A stretch of DNA of 64,000 nt from Nostoc edaphicum CCNP1411 (GTDB lineage: Bacteria > Cyanobacteriota > Cyanobacteriia > Cyanobacteriales > Nostocaceae). The translations under genes were made by a program, and so were the position numbers. The notes under the pieces are model-generated. The model was not told the DNA's origin. It saw only the letters and a program-made list of their open reading frames with translations, and made no database searches. Positions 34,901 through 43,099 of the stretch are shown here, piece by piece; the first letter of the stretch is position 1; each line of letters starts with the position of its first letter. The stretch lies in NCBI RefSeq assembly GCF_014023275.1, contig NZ_CP054698.1, forward strand, positions 7,091,001 to 7,155,000, given 5' to 3'.

Positions 34901-37403
34901 CTAGCGTCAAAGCATACTGATTTTGCCACCTATCTGCTGCTAACAATTCTATTCCTAGTGTTAAATACTGAACCGCAGCAGTGTAGGCAGTAGAAGCCTT
35001 GGCTTTCCGTCCAGCTATCAGATTTAATTGAGCTAATTGATTGCGTTCGGTCTGTTGAGTAAGTAATCCCAACCCCATATTTAATTGACTAACAATTTGA
35101 AAAATCCTCTCTTGTTGCTCGCTTGGGGAAATATTATTTAATAGTAGCTGCCCCAGCTTTAAGTGAGTAGTCTGTTTCTCATCGTCAGGTATTAGAGAAT
35201 AAGCAGCTTGTTGGACGCGATCGTGCAAAAACTTATAAGTAACTGCTTGTGAGCTTTGCCCTACAATTGTTTGACTTTCTTGACCCGCATATACCTTATA
35301 AACTTCAGTTTGAGGTAGGATTAATCCCTCTTGTAAAGCTTTCCATAGGGCTGTTGCAGTTTCGGCTTCTGAGGTTTGGGAAATATTTGTAGAGACTGCG
35401 CCTCGTGCGATGCCTTCTCTGCATTCGCGCAGCGTGTCGCAGACAGACGCTCCGCGAACGGCGGACGTAGCCATCGCCAAGGTTGCTAAGTCAAATTCGT
35501 TACCAATGCACGCAGCTAATTTCAAAACATCCTGGGTCGCTGTTGGCAACTTTTGCAACTGCAATGCCATGAATTCAACAACATCATCCGTTAGAGCTAA
35601 CGCTTTCACTTGAGGAATATCACACTGCCAAATTCCCCGATCAAAATCAAACTGGATTAGTCCATCTTCATGCAGTGCTTTGAGAAATTGCGTACTAAAG
35701 AATGGATTCCCTTTAGTCTTTTGATACACCAGTTGAGTTAGTGGTTGTGCGACTTGTTGCGAACAACTGAGGGTATCGGCAACTAGTTGATTTAAACTTG
35801 TTACACTCAACGGTGCTAGTGTAATCATATTGATTGTGACTTTGGCTTTAGCAATCTCTTCTAGTGTCAACATCAAAGGATGAGCAGCAGAAACCTCATT
35901 GTCGCGGTAAGCTCCAATTAATAATAAATACCCACCATCTGAATCATCCATCAGCAACTGCATTAACTTTAAAGATGCTGAATCTGCCCACTGCAAATCA
36001 TCTAAGAAAATCACCAAAGGATGTTCTTTGGTAGTGAATACTTGGATAAACTTTTGAAATAGTAGATTAAATCGATTTTGTGCCGCAGTTCCAGATAAAT
36101 TGGGTGCAGGTAGTTGTTGATCAATAATTTGTTCTAGTTCTGGAATTACCTCAATAATGACTTGCCCATTATCACCCAGCGCTGCTAATATTTTGATTTT
36201 CCAAGCTGATAATTGAGTATCATTTTCACTGAGCAATTGCCCCATTAAATCTCGAAACATCTGTACAAAGGCAGAAAAAGGAATATTCCGATTAAATTGG
36301 TCAAACTTGCCTTTGATGAAATAGCCTCTTTGTTGGGCAATCGGCTTATGAACTTCGTTAATAATCGCTGTTTTCCCAATCCCAGAAAACCCTGCGACTA
36401 ACATCAGTTCGGTACTTCGGCTACGCTCAGTAACCGTCTGATGATTAGTAACACGGTCAAATGCTGCTAGCAAAGATTTGACTTCCTCTTCCCGACCATA
36501 GAGTTTTTCGGGGATAATGAAGCGATCGCTAACATCCCGTTGCCCAATGGGGAAACTTTCAATTTTGCCCGTTTGCTGGAGTTGATGCAAGCAAGTTTCT
36601 AAATCATATTTCAGCCCGAATGCACTCTGATAGCGGTCTTCGGCATTTTTCGCCATCAATTTGCTGACAATTTCTGAGAGTATCGGTGCAATTTCTGGAT
36701 TAATTTCATGTACTAGAGGTGGAAGTTTGGCAATATGGCAATGCACTAACTCCATTGGATCGTTTGATTGGAAGGGTAATTCCCCTGTCAGTAACTCGTA
36801 AAAAGTTACGCCTAGAGAATAGAAATCAGTACGGTAGTCTATGCAACGATTCATTCGTCCGGTTTGTTCCGGTGACAAATAGCCGAGTGTTCCTTCTAAC
36901 ACATTGGGAATTTTCAGGGTTTGGGTTTCTCGTGTTAGCAGAGATGCAATACTAAAGTCAATGAGTTTGATATCACGAGTTTCTGGATTAATCAGAATAT
37001 TGGCAGGTTTAATATCTTTGTGAATAATCCGATGACGAATGAGAATATCTAATATATTGCACACGGCGATCGCTAAAAGCAAAAATTCAATGACACTTGG
37101 TACAGTTCCCCATTGCTTTAGGGAAATTCCTCCAAAGTCTTCCATTACCAATGCATAGCCATTCTGGTACGTTTCCAAGCTATAGGTTTGAATGATTCCA
37201 GGTAAGTTGAGATTTTTAGCTATGGTGTACTGATTGCGAAACGACAAAAGTTCGATGAAACTAGGGTAAGGATTTTTCAGCAGTTTAATGACCACAGGCT
37301 GTTCGTCAACCTCTCGAACTGCTTGATAAACCAAGGTTCTAGAACCGTTGTAGAGTTCTTCGCTGACTTGATAGCCGGGAATGGTAACTACACTACTAAT
37401 CAT
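31938..37403 (-). CDS. Ser/Thr kinase-AAA ATPase-GAF-histidine kinase signalling protein
   Basis: 1821 residues. The Ser/Thr kinase (about 10-270) has HRIIHKDIKPANIL and KLIDFS. The ATPase module (about 300-560) has P-loop GFSGIGKTA near 334 and VIFLDDLQWADSAS. A long helical TPR-like region (about 600-1330), GAF (about 1390-1540) and a short coil come next. HisKA has GVAHEVNTPVG (His near 1588), and HATPase ends with DDGCGVP and GGTGLGLHIVYNLV. This architecture is common in filamentous cyanobacteria. Two stretches look repeat-derived: TVTERSRSTE just before the P-loop region and SAVRGASVCDTLRECREGIA near 650. The hybrid kinase follows in the same operon. Confidence 0.95.
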   Translation of the reverse strand: MISSVVTIPGYQVSEELYNGSRTLVYQAVREVDEQPVVIKLLKNPYPSFIELLSFRNQYTIAKNLNLPGIIQTYSLETYQNGYALVMEDFGGISLKQWGTVPSVIEFLLLAIAVCNILDILIRHRIIHKDIKPANILINPETRDIKLIDFSIASLLTRETQTLKIPNVLEGTLGYLSPEQTGRMNRCIDYRTDFYSLGVTFYELLTGELPFQSNDPMELVHCHIAKLPPLVHEINPEIAPILSEIVSKLMAKNAEDRYQSAFGLKYDLETCLHQLQQTGKIESFPIGQRDVSDRFIIPEKLYGREEEVKSLLAAFDRVTNHQTVTERSRSTELMLVAGFSGIGKTAIINEVHKPIAQQRGYFIKGKFDQFNRNIPFSAFVQMFRDLMGQLLSENDTQLSAWKIKILAALGDNGQVIIEVIPELEQIIDQQLPAPNLSGTAAQNRFNLLFQKFIQVFTTKEHPLVIFLDDLQWADSASLKLMQLLMDDSDGGYLLLIGAYRDNEVSAAHPLMLTLEEIAKAKVTINMITLAPLSVTSLNQLVADTLSCSQQVAQPLTQLVYQKTKGNPFFSTQFLKALHEDGLIQFDFDRGIWQCDIPQVKALALTDDVVEFMALQLQKLPTATQDVLKLAACIGNEFDLATLAMATSAVRGASVCDTLRECREGIARGAVSTNISQTSEAETATALWKALQEGLILPQTEVYKVYAGQESQTIVGQSSQAVTYKFLHDRVQQAAYSLIPDDEKQTTHLKLGQLLLNNISPSEQQERIFQIVSQLNMGLGLLTQQTERNQLAQLNLIAGRKAKASTAYTAAVQYLTLGIELLAADRWQNQYALTLALYEEAAEAEYLNTHFEQAISLADLILQQTTHLLDKIKTYELKVQIYIAQDRQVQAIETGLKALEQLKISLILPDVKQENYLERLPELTSLASIPEMVNPESLAALRLLSSITPPVHHVKPDMFPSVALTMLHLCLEQGHSSLAAYVYGIYGLFLCAVIKDVDAAYHSGQISLKLLEQYHAKEFSCKIYMLFGAFICACKEHGRNTLKLLRESMQCGLEVGDMENASYSIMAECTHLFLIGEPLNYVEKTQAKYTDLLLNLKQKHCVDYAQIWRQITLNFLGETSDQFHLSGSDFDETKMLLHFHNTHNHQSLFAIYVAKTIILYTFESYEQAVTNAEQAIEFVDGAFGPLLVAVHNFYYSLSLLARYSECDSEALLPSAVRNQQERCLNQVAINQKFMGYWAARATVNYQHKYDLVEAETARVMGNTLQAMEYYDRAITAAKENGYLNEEALSNELAAKFYLNLGKEKVAQAYIQEAYYCYARWDAKAKIDDLETRYPQLLQSILQQKQFTLQPLETIAIPARTIHQPTQTSNSSSTSISEALDFTTVLKASQSVSSEIHLDKLLINLLNAIITNAGASKCVLMLMQENDLQVEAIAQLGQEPSIGLALPIDRSFDLPISLIYTVKRSLQSLVIADARTEMTLMSDFYITKHQPKSLLCNPIVHQGKLLGILYLENNLATEAFTPDRLEIVKLLSSQAAISIENANLYNTLEQKVSDRTQQLSEALEELKTTQDQLVESKKMAALGSLVAGVAHEVNTPVGTSITLVSTLIDKTTALITTVEQGQLKRADLTNYLNIAKECGDIILTNLNSAAELVQSFKQVAVDQTNLERRTIRVKVYLEEMLFSLAPNLRKTLHTVTVTGDDTVTISTYPGALAQVVTNLVMNSLMHAYQPEEAGEMHLHVLRQADRAIIQYRDDGCGVPEEYHSRIFEPFFTTARHRGGTGLGLHIVYNLVTQKLRGRINVQSEVGKGTLFIVTLPLEPQVTP
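35400..35480. repeat. Repeat inserted in frame in the giant kinase gene
   Basis: A stretch with repeat-like words (CGCAGCGTGTCGCAGACAGA and CGCTCCGCGAACGGCGGA) encodes residues SAVRGASVCDTLRECREGIA. Flanking codons remain in the kinase frame. Confidence 0.5.
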
Positions 37404-38029
37404 AATTCTTTTGAATTTTTAAGACCTTAGCATTTAGTATTCCCAGATTCGCCCCCATCAGTGAGAGATTAAGGTAATTGCATTTTTTCAAGAGGACATA
37501 GCCCAAGGAGACAAATCTAGCTTGGAGGCTAGAGATTTCTTGGCTTTGACTACTCCTAAATTTTGATTCTCTTTGGCAGCGAAATATTTAATCGGGTGAG
37601 GCACAAACACGCTCCAACTACAGGAGAGTTTTGCACGTATGTTTTCGCTTCTAATACCACAGATTCGATTGCATCGCTTGCTTCCAGTTTCAGTTTATTG
37701 ATGTTCGATTGGTTTTTTCTAGCAGTTCTTGATTTTCAGCTTCTTTATCCGCTAATTCTCTTTCCGATTGTTTTATACGCTGCCCCATTTTCTCCACCAG
37801 TTCTTTGATACAGAAAGAGAGTTTTTTCCCAATCGGAGCTAGGGATTTCAATCCCGTAAACGAGGCACACTACATTCATGCATCTTAATTTACCATCTAT
37901 GTGTACCTCAGAATCTTGGTAACACTTTTAATCCTGTGAACCGCTACAAAATATATCCTCTGCTAGATCCAAAGTAACTACTTAATTAATAAAGTCAAGT
38001 ATATTACATACAAGAATAATAAGTAATAG
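37404..38029. other. Intergenic region with a coiled-coil remnant
   Basis: On the minus strand at about 37700-37850 a frame reads ELVEKMGQRIKQSERELADK, EAENQELLEKTN. After a one-base shift it continues KLKLEASDAIESVVLEAKTY to about 37565. It looks like a degraded coiled-coil protein gene of unknown family. The rest shows nothing. Confidence 0.3.
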
Positions 38030-39046
38030 ATGAAAGTTACCATCCCAACAAATACAGCAGAAATCCTGGAGCAAGTTCACCAATTAGAGTCCACGTTAGG
38101 TCTGAAAAACGAAGCCTGTCGTTCCAAATTTTTAATTCATCCTTACTTAACGTCAAAAGTTTTTTTGTTTTTGCATGGTTTTACAGCAGGCCCTTACCAG
38201 TTCGAGCCGCTCGGTGAAGCCTTCTTTAACAACGGATATAACGTTCTGATTCCTTTACAACCTGGTCATGGACGCTCAGGAAACTGGAGTCGTCAAAATC
38301 CTCCACCACTACCAACAGATATTCAGATATATCAACAATTTCTGCTCAAATGGTTGCAGATTGCAAAAACGCTAGGACAACAAGTTGTAATTGGTGGATT
38401 GTCAACAGGTGGAACTTTAGCTGCTTGGTTAGCTTTAGAGCATCCCCAGGAGATTGACAGCACTTTATTGTTCACCCCTTATTTAGCTAGTCGTTACTCA
38501 CTATTAGATCAACTTATCAAAATCCTACCAATTTATTTTGAATGGTTTAACAAAGACGCATCTGGCAATTTTGGTTATAAAGGTTTTTGTCTCAAGGCAT
38601 TACGGATATTTCTTCAGTTGGCAGGGGAAGTTTCAGAAAAGGCTCAAGGCTGTGTTTCCGCTCCTATTTTAATGGTATGTAGTGAAGCAGATCGTGCTGT
38701 TAAGCTTTCCAAACAACAAGATTTTTTCCGAAAGGTAGTTAAAGAGCAACCGAAATCCTGGTATTACTGTTTCGATGATTCGCTTCACATTGAACACCGA
38801 ATGATGACAAAACTGGAAGACAATGATTATGAGGAGCTGGTAATTACTCTTGCTAAAGCATTTGTTGAGAGTGATTTGACTTGGGTAGAGTTTGAGCAAA
38901 TAGCAAAGCAGATAACGCAGGGACAAACCTATGACCAAATCATGCTCAAACTCAACTTTGATGGACAAGTTTCTCAACAGCTAGCTGCAATGATGACTCA
39001 AGCTTTTGGTTGTGAGCATCTTAACTGCATCAATCCAGATTCCTAA
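38030..39046 (+). CDS. Alpha/beta-hydrolase (lipase/esterase-like)
   Basis: 338 residues. The oxyanion region is VFLFLHGFTAGPYQFEPLGE. The nucleophile elbow GGLSTGG puts the Ser at about residue 124. An acidic residue in CSEADRAV and a His in DDSLHIEHRMM complete the triad. The order and the HGFTAGPYQFEPL wording resemble carboxylesterase/monoacylglycerol-lipase-like hydrolases. The last about 60 residues are an extra helical tail. No signal peptide, so cytoplasmic. A shared terminator separates it from the convergent bciB gene. Confidence 0.82.
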   Translation: MKVTIPTNTAEILEQVHQLESTLGLKNEACRSKFLIHPYLTSKVFLFLHGFTAGPYQFEPLGEAFFNNGYNVLIPLQPGHGRSGNWSRQNPPPLPTDIQIYQQFLLKWLQIAKTLGQQVVIGGLSTGGTLAAWLALEHPQEIDSTLLFTPYLASRYSLLDQLIKILPIYFEWFNKDASGNFGYKGFCLKALRIFLQLAGEVSEKAQGCVSAPILMVCSEADRAVKLSKQQDFFRKVVKEQPKSWYYCFDDSLHIEHRMMTKLEDNDYEELVITLAKAFVESDLTWVEFEQIAKQITQGQTYDQIMLKLNFDGQVSQQLAAMMTQAFGCEHLNCINPDS

Positions 39047-39064
39047 ATTTACTAGCAGACAAAA

Positions 39065-39084
39065 AAGCCTGCTTTTGCAGGCTT
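39065..39084. terminator. Bidirectional terminator
   Basis: AAGCCTGC-TTTT-GCAGGCTT, a perfect eight-base stem between two convergent genes, with a preceding A run that serves as T run on the minus strand. Confidence 0.8.
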
Positions 39085-39111
39085 AGATATATCTCACACA
39101 AACGCGAAAGA

Positions 39112-40305
39112 TTACTCTGGTAACTTATATTGCTCCACAATACGCTTGGCAAACTCTGGAACGTGCGCTTCTAATTTCTCTGGATGATTCCGCTTTACAT
39201 ACAAATAATTCCGAGTAAAGTGAGAATCAATGGAAAACCGCGCATATTCTAAACCCTTGGGGCCAATTTTTTCGATCACCACACCCATCAGTTTTGCTGC
39301 CCACATCGGGAGGGTAACGCCTTTATCGTAAGCAGGAATACTTTGCTGTACAGCTTCTTTCCGGTTGCCTTTAGATGTCACTGGTTGAGTGTCTAACTGG
39401 TCTTTCACCAAGTCCAGCATTTCCTTACCAGTATCATTTCTGACTACAATCCATTGCCAGCCGAAGGGTGCGCCCATATAGCCAACGACTAAATCGGCTA
39501 GTGAGTTGACGTAATCAAAGCAACTCATACAGGATGGGGCAAAGACATCTTTGAGTTTGTTAGTCTTCAAGCCAAAGAAAGGCACTGTTTCAGATGAGCC
39601 ATCCTCATGTTTGAAGTGAACCCGGAAGTCTTGCATGAATTCATAATGGACAACTGTATCAGGCGATCGGCTGGTGGTTTCTAAGAATTTTTGCAGTCCG
39701 GCGCGATTAACATTGTCTACGCAGGGCGTACCCAAAACATACAGCTTTTCTAAACCAAGTTGTTTTTCTACGGCTCGTAATGCTTGAATTTGGCAACCAA
39801 CACCAATTACCAACAGCCGCTTCATTCCCGATTTTTCTATCTGTTCCAACACAGAAAGGTTCGGGGAAAGTGTTGGTTTATTTACCCGTGCTGCTAGTAT
39901 TTCTTCTGGGGTACGAGCGATGACGGGCATGGGTTGAAAACGGTCTTCTTTAGTGTTTTGCACACACACCACACCTTCAACTAAGCCGCGATTGAGCATT
40001 TCAATAGCGATGCTGCTAACAATACCCGTCCATTGTGCGCCTTCGATGGGCTGTTGTTTCCGCGCCGCCATCATGTCTTGGTGAACACCAAAGTAGAGTT
40101 CATCGGGGTTGTCGAGATGACGCGATCGCGTATGCGTTTCTGCTTCAAGTTCACCTATTTGCTGATTAATAAAAGCGCAGGCTTCCTTGACATAATGAAT
40201 ATAGTATGTATCACATAGTCCGCACTCGCTACAGAGTTCTTTTGCAGGGCGGCGGCTGGTAGGTTTTAAGGCTCTGGCTTTTTTGTGAGGAGAAACTGAG
40301 GTCAT
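39112..40305 (-). CDS. bciB: Ferredoxin-dependent divinyl chlorophyllide 8-vinyl reductase (F420 hydrogenase beta-like)
   Basis: 397 residues, the length of cyanobacterial BciB. The N-terminal cluster motif is CSECGLCDTYYIHYVKEACAF. Further Cys for the second 4Fe-4S site are in GVGCQIQ, GTPCVDN and PSCMSCFDYVN. Flavin and F420-hydrogenase beta family sequence fills the rest. The enzyme reduces the 8-vinyl group of divinyl (proto)chlorophyllide in chlorophyll synthesis; the same family includes 7-hydroxymethyl chlorophyll a reductase, which is the main alternative. Intact start (MTSVSPHKKARALKPTSRRP). Single-gene unit. Confidence 0.85.
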   Translation of the reverse strand: MTSVSPHKKARALKPTSRRPAKELCSECGLCDTYYIHYVKEACAFINQQIGELEAETHTRSRHLDNPDELYFGVHQDMMAARKQQPIEGAQWTGIVSSIAIEMLNRGLVEGVVCVQNTKEDRFQPMPVIARTPEEILAARVNKPTLSPNLSVLEQIEKSGMKRLLVIGVGCQIQALRAVEKQLGLEKLYVLGTPCVDNVNRAGLQKFLETTSRSPDTVVHYEFMQDFRVHFKHEDGSSETVPFFGLKTNKLKDVFAPSCMSCFDYVNSLADLVVGYMGAPFGWQWIVVRNDTGKEMLDLVKDQLDTQPVTSKGNRKEAVQQSIPAYDKGVTLPMWAAKLMGVVIEKIGPKGLEYARFSIDSHFTRNYLYVKRNHPEKLEAHVPEFAKRIVEQYKLPE

Positions 40306-40373
40306 ATAAACTTTTTGTTTTATCCAGGAATCGCTTTTATTACAATACCTTTACTGGCTATAAACTGGGGGCT

Positions 40374-40429
40374 GGGGATTGGGGATTGGGGATTGGGGAC
40401 TGGGGACTGGGGATTGGGGATTGGGGATT
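40374..40429. repeat. Phased heptamer repeat, eight units
   Basis: Eight perfect-phase units of GGGGATT or GGGGACT (units four and five are GGGGACT). This is the short tandemly repeated repetitive sequence type of heterocystous cyanobacteria. It directly precedes the MITE-like repeat at 40434. Confidence 0.85.
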
Positions 40430-40433
40430 CAGA

Positions 40434-40537
40434 CTAGTACAGCACGGCGAAAATAAACCACTCATTCCCAATCAACAAAACCCTTACACTGTCTTCATTT
40501 TTAATTTTTAATTTTTAATTCCGCCTTGCGGTACTAG
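40434..40537. mobile_element. MITE-like repeat, short copy (104 bp)
   Basis: Same ends as the copy at 20383-20507 (CTAGTACAGCACGGCG ... GCCTTGCGGTACTAG), with three fewer TTTTTAA heptamers. It lies about 60 bases before the receiver remnant. Confidence 0.75.
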
Positions 40538-40597
40538 GCTGTTGACTTTGGCTATTTTTCGGGAATTTTCCGAAAAATTATTTGTGCTGGTTTTTGT

Positions 40598-40795
40598 TTG
40601 TGTGAAAGCGCCTGCACGGTAATAAAAGAAATTCGTAGACAGGGAGAGACACTAACCATTATCATCATCACAGCTCGTAAAGACGATCAAAAAGGAGCGA
40701 TCGCATTCAAAAATGGAGCAAATGACTATATTACCAAGCCATTTCGCTTCAGTGACTTGCTGGAACGAATTAAAATCCATCTAAGTCGTGGTTGA
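40598..40795 (+). pseudogene. C-terminal half of a response-regulator receiver
   Basis: TIIIITARKDDQKGAIAFKNGANDYITKPFRFSDLLERIKIHL is the second half of a receiver (positions written here as recognised motifs: Thr of beta-4 in IIITARKD, Lys in ITKPF). The acidic pocket and phosphoacceptor Asp are missing, and no good start exists. The first half ends where repeats begin at about 40540. Its stop overlaps the start of the next gene (40792), so it was probably a receiver-sensor pair. Confidence 0.7.
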
Positions 40796-41937
40796 GTATG
40801 AAACAGCACATTAAGTTCGATAAACTGACTTCTAAGCAATCGAATAACCACTTGCAAGTATCAAATAACCTCACTGGACACACAAGTGTTTCTAGACATT
40901 GGTTTAGTTATTTGAAGGTTGGTCAAAAGATCGGTATTGGATATGCGCTGCTTGTGAGCATCGCCGTGCTGGGAACTACTATGGGTTTTGTGATTGCAGA
41001 TTATTACAAGCAGAAGGCACAAAAACGGGAAGAAGCAGCATTTGAAGAGTTATATCAAGCGTCTCAACTCAAAACGAGTGTGTTTTTTGTTCGCACTACT
41101 CAACATCAACTGATTCTCTACATGGATCGACCAAAACTGTGGAACAAAAATTACACTCAATTACTTGACCATGTTGCCGAAGCCCGACAAGTTTGGTTTG
41201 AATTAACAGCAAATTACACCATTAACAAGCCCACCATGTATGGTTCTGGAAGTGGGCAGAAAACAGTTTACCCGTTGTTGCAGAATTATCAAGGTTTTAG
41301 TGCTTATTTACAGCGCACAGAAGCTTTTTTTAAAGAGAATAATCCCAATAATTTATCACCGAGCCAGATTAAGACAGCACAAAGTCAATTGTTTAATTTT
41401 ATGCATGGCTCGTCGGTTTTTTTGATGGATGACTTTCTCAATGACATCAGCAAGCTTGTGAAAGTTACAGCCGAGGAGTATCAGCAAGCAAAACTGGAAC
41501 TACAAACGGCGGAAAAATTACGTTTATACATTATCGTTGGTAGCCTGTCACTATCAATTGCGATCGCTACATTATTAGCAATTTACACCAGTCGCGCCAT
41601 TGCCCGTCCCATTCAAGCTGTCACTCATATTGCCCAACAGGTTACAGAAGAATCTAATTTCGATTTACAAGCACCCGTCACGACTAATGATGAAGTTGGC
41701 ATCTTAGCGACTTCTCTCAATCGTCTTATCCAGGAAGTTCAGCAACTCATCAAAGCCCAAAAGGATGCTAATGAACAGTTAGAAGTATACAGTCAGGTGC
41801 TAGAAAAGAAGGTGCGCGAACGGACGCGGGAGTTAGATGAGAAAAATCGCTGTTTAGAATTGGCGTTAGAAGAATTACGTTCCACCCAAGCAAATCTCGT
41901 AGAAAATGAGTGCGAGGAAAGTTCGGTTGAGCAATAG
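40792..41937 (+). pseudogene. Membrane sensor protein truncated before its kinase domain
   Basis: 381 residues. Transmembrane helix one (IGYALLVSIAVLGTTMGFVI), a helical periplasmic sensor domain (about 65-225), helix two (LYIIVGSLSLSIAIATLLAI), HAMP (about 265-320) and the lead coiled coil LEVYSQVLEKKVRERTRELD are present. The frame ends at LRSTQANLVENECEESSVEQ exactly where HisKA should begin, and the stop lies at the edge of the palindromic element at 41936. The catalytic half is gone. It might still be made as a receptor without kinase. Confidence 0.65.
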
Positions 41938-41999
41938 ACGCGATAAATCGCCGTCTCTACAAGGACTGATTTTTGTAGAGACGGCGATTTATCGCGTCT
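41936..41999. mobile_element. 64-bp palindromic element at the kinase/CRISPR junction
   Basis: Two perfect 25-base inverted arms (outer part AGACGCGATAAATCGCCGTC) around a 14-base loop. The left end holds the stop of the truncated sensor gene; the right end abuts a 13-base CRISPR repeat remnant. A half copy, itself interrupted, is at 56545-56705. Confidence 0.8.
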
Positions 42000-42000
42000 T

Positions 42001-42453
42001 TGTGATCGTAAAGTAAGTCCCGCCATTTTTGTTCCAGAGTTGGAACAAAAGTTTCCATCCCCTTTCGGGGCGATGTGATCGTAAAGGTGACCGAAGGGCA
42101 AACTCAGACCGCCAATCCTCAGTCCAGTTTCCATCCCCTTTCGGGGCGATGTGATCGTAAAGAAGGGGCATTACTCCTTTACACCTCCAAAGATTCAAAA
42201 GTTTCCATCCCCTTTCGGGGCGATGTGATCGTAAAGTAAGTAATTCAAACGCAGTTAAGCAAACATCAAAGGTTTCCATCCCCTTTCGGGGCGATGTGAT
42301 CGTAAAGTCTTTTTTAGTTTCTGCTGCTTTGATTGGTGGTAATTTGTTTCCATCCCCTTTCGGGGCGATGTGATCGTAAAGTTCTGGCAATATCCTTGAA
42401 AAAGGTCATGATATTAAGTTTCCATCCCCTTTCGGGGCGATGTGATCGTAAAG
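42001..42453 (-). CRISPR. Orphan CRISPR array, six full 36-nt repeats plus one truncated
   Basis: The repeat on the minus strand begins CTTTACGATCACATCGCCCC and ends GGGGATGGAAAC, with a CCCC-GAAA-GGGG stem. Full repeats start at 42051, 42127, 42201, 42272, 42346 and 42418. The spacers are 37, 40, 38, 35, 38 and 36 bases. At the low-coordinate end only 13 bases of a seventh repeat remain (42001-42013), next to the palindromic element. The GGAAAC end suggests transcription on the minus strand with the leader above 42453. No cas gene lies in the window, so any processing machinery is elsewhere. Repeats are identical. Confidence 0.97.
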
Positions 42454-43099
42454 AGTTCACTTCTGGAAACCTTACCAGGAGCGGGTTTCAGACCCCCTAA
42501 TCGACGCCACTTTTTTAGTGTCAATAACTCCCGAAATATTGTCAATAACCAATGCATTTCACAGCTTGAAAGCCTTGCTGTGTAAGCAATCGACACCAGT
42601 CAACCAAGTTATGCGGTTTTCAAGGTTCGGGCGAGTGGTGTCGATGAACGACATACGCTGCTTCCAAACTAAAACTTTTACGCCTTTTTTGTCAAATCTA
42701 TTACACGATTGTTACAAAAAACTAGGGAATTTGGGCGATCGCATTTCTAAACCCAGAATTGACCTGACAATTCAGCGGCATCTGGAAAACCTCTCTCTAA
42801 ATCTCTCTCCTAAAAGGAGAGAGACTTTGAATTTCCCCCTTCCCGCATCGGGAAGGGGGTTAGGGGGTTAGGTTTTTCGTGGACTTCTCCACATAACGTG
42901 AAAAGTCAGCAGAATTGACTTATACTGCCATTACGCAATCGGAATTGAAGAAGTATGCAGAAGTCAGAATTATTCTTCAATTTTGACAAAAGAATGATGA
43001 GAATTTTCTCATAGAAGTTTCATAAAAGACTCATGTAAGCTTGGGAAGCTTTTAATTAGTTCGGCATCCATTCACTGAATAACTTAGGGACATTTAACC
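42454..43099. other. CRISPR leader candidate and repeat-rich region
   Basis: Directly beside the last repeat (42454-42720) lies non-coding DNA that would be the leader for minus-strand transcription. An inverted TCGACACCA/TGGTGTCGA pair is near 42590-42645. A palindromic repeat at 42788-42874 (TCTCTCCTAAAAGGAGAGA; CCCTTCCCGCATCGGGAAGG) is of the type found at 56563-56689. No gene. Confidence 0.45.

Noticed and set aside
41793..42596. Minus-strand frames through the CRISPR array
   Set aside because: They translate the repeat (LYDHIAPKGDGN recurring); the DNA is a CRISPR array, not a protein gene.
42518..42871. 117-residue plus-strand frame beside the array
   Set aside because: Ends in palindromic repeat DNA, no ribosome binding site, no family; more likely the leader region.
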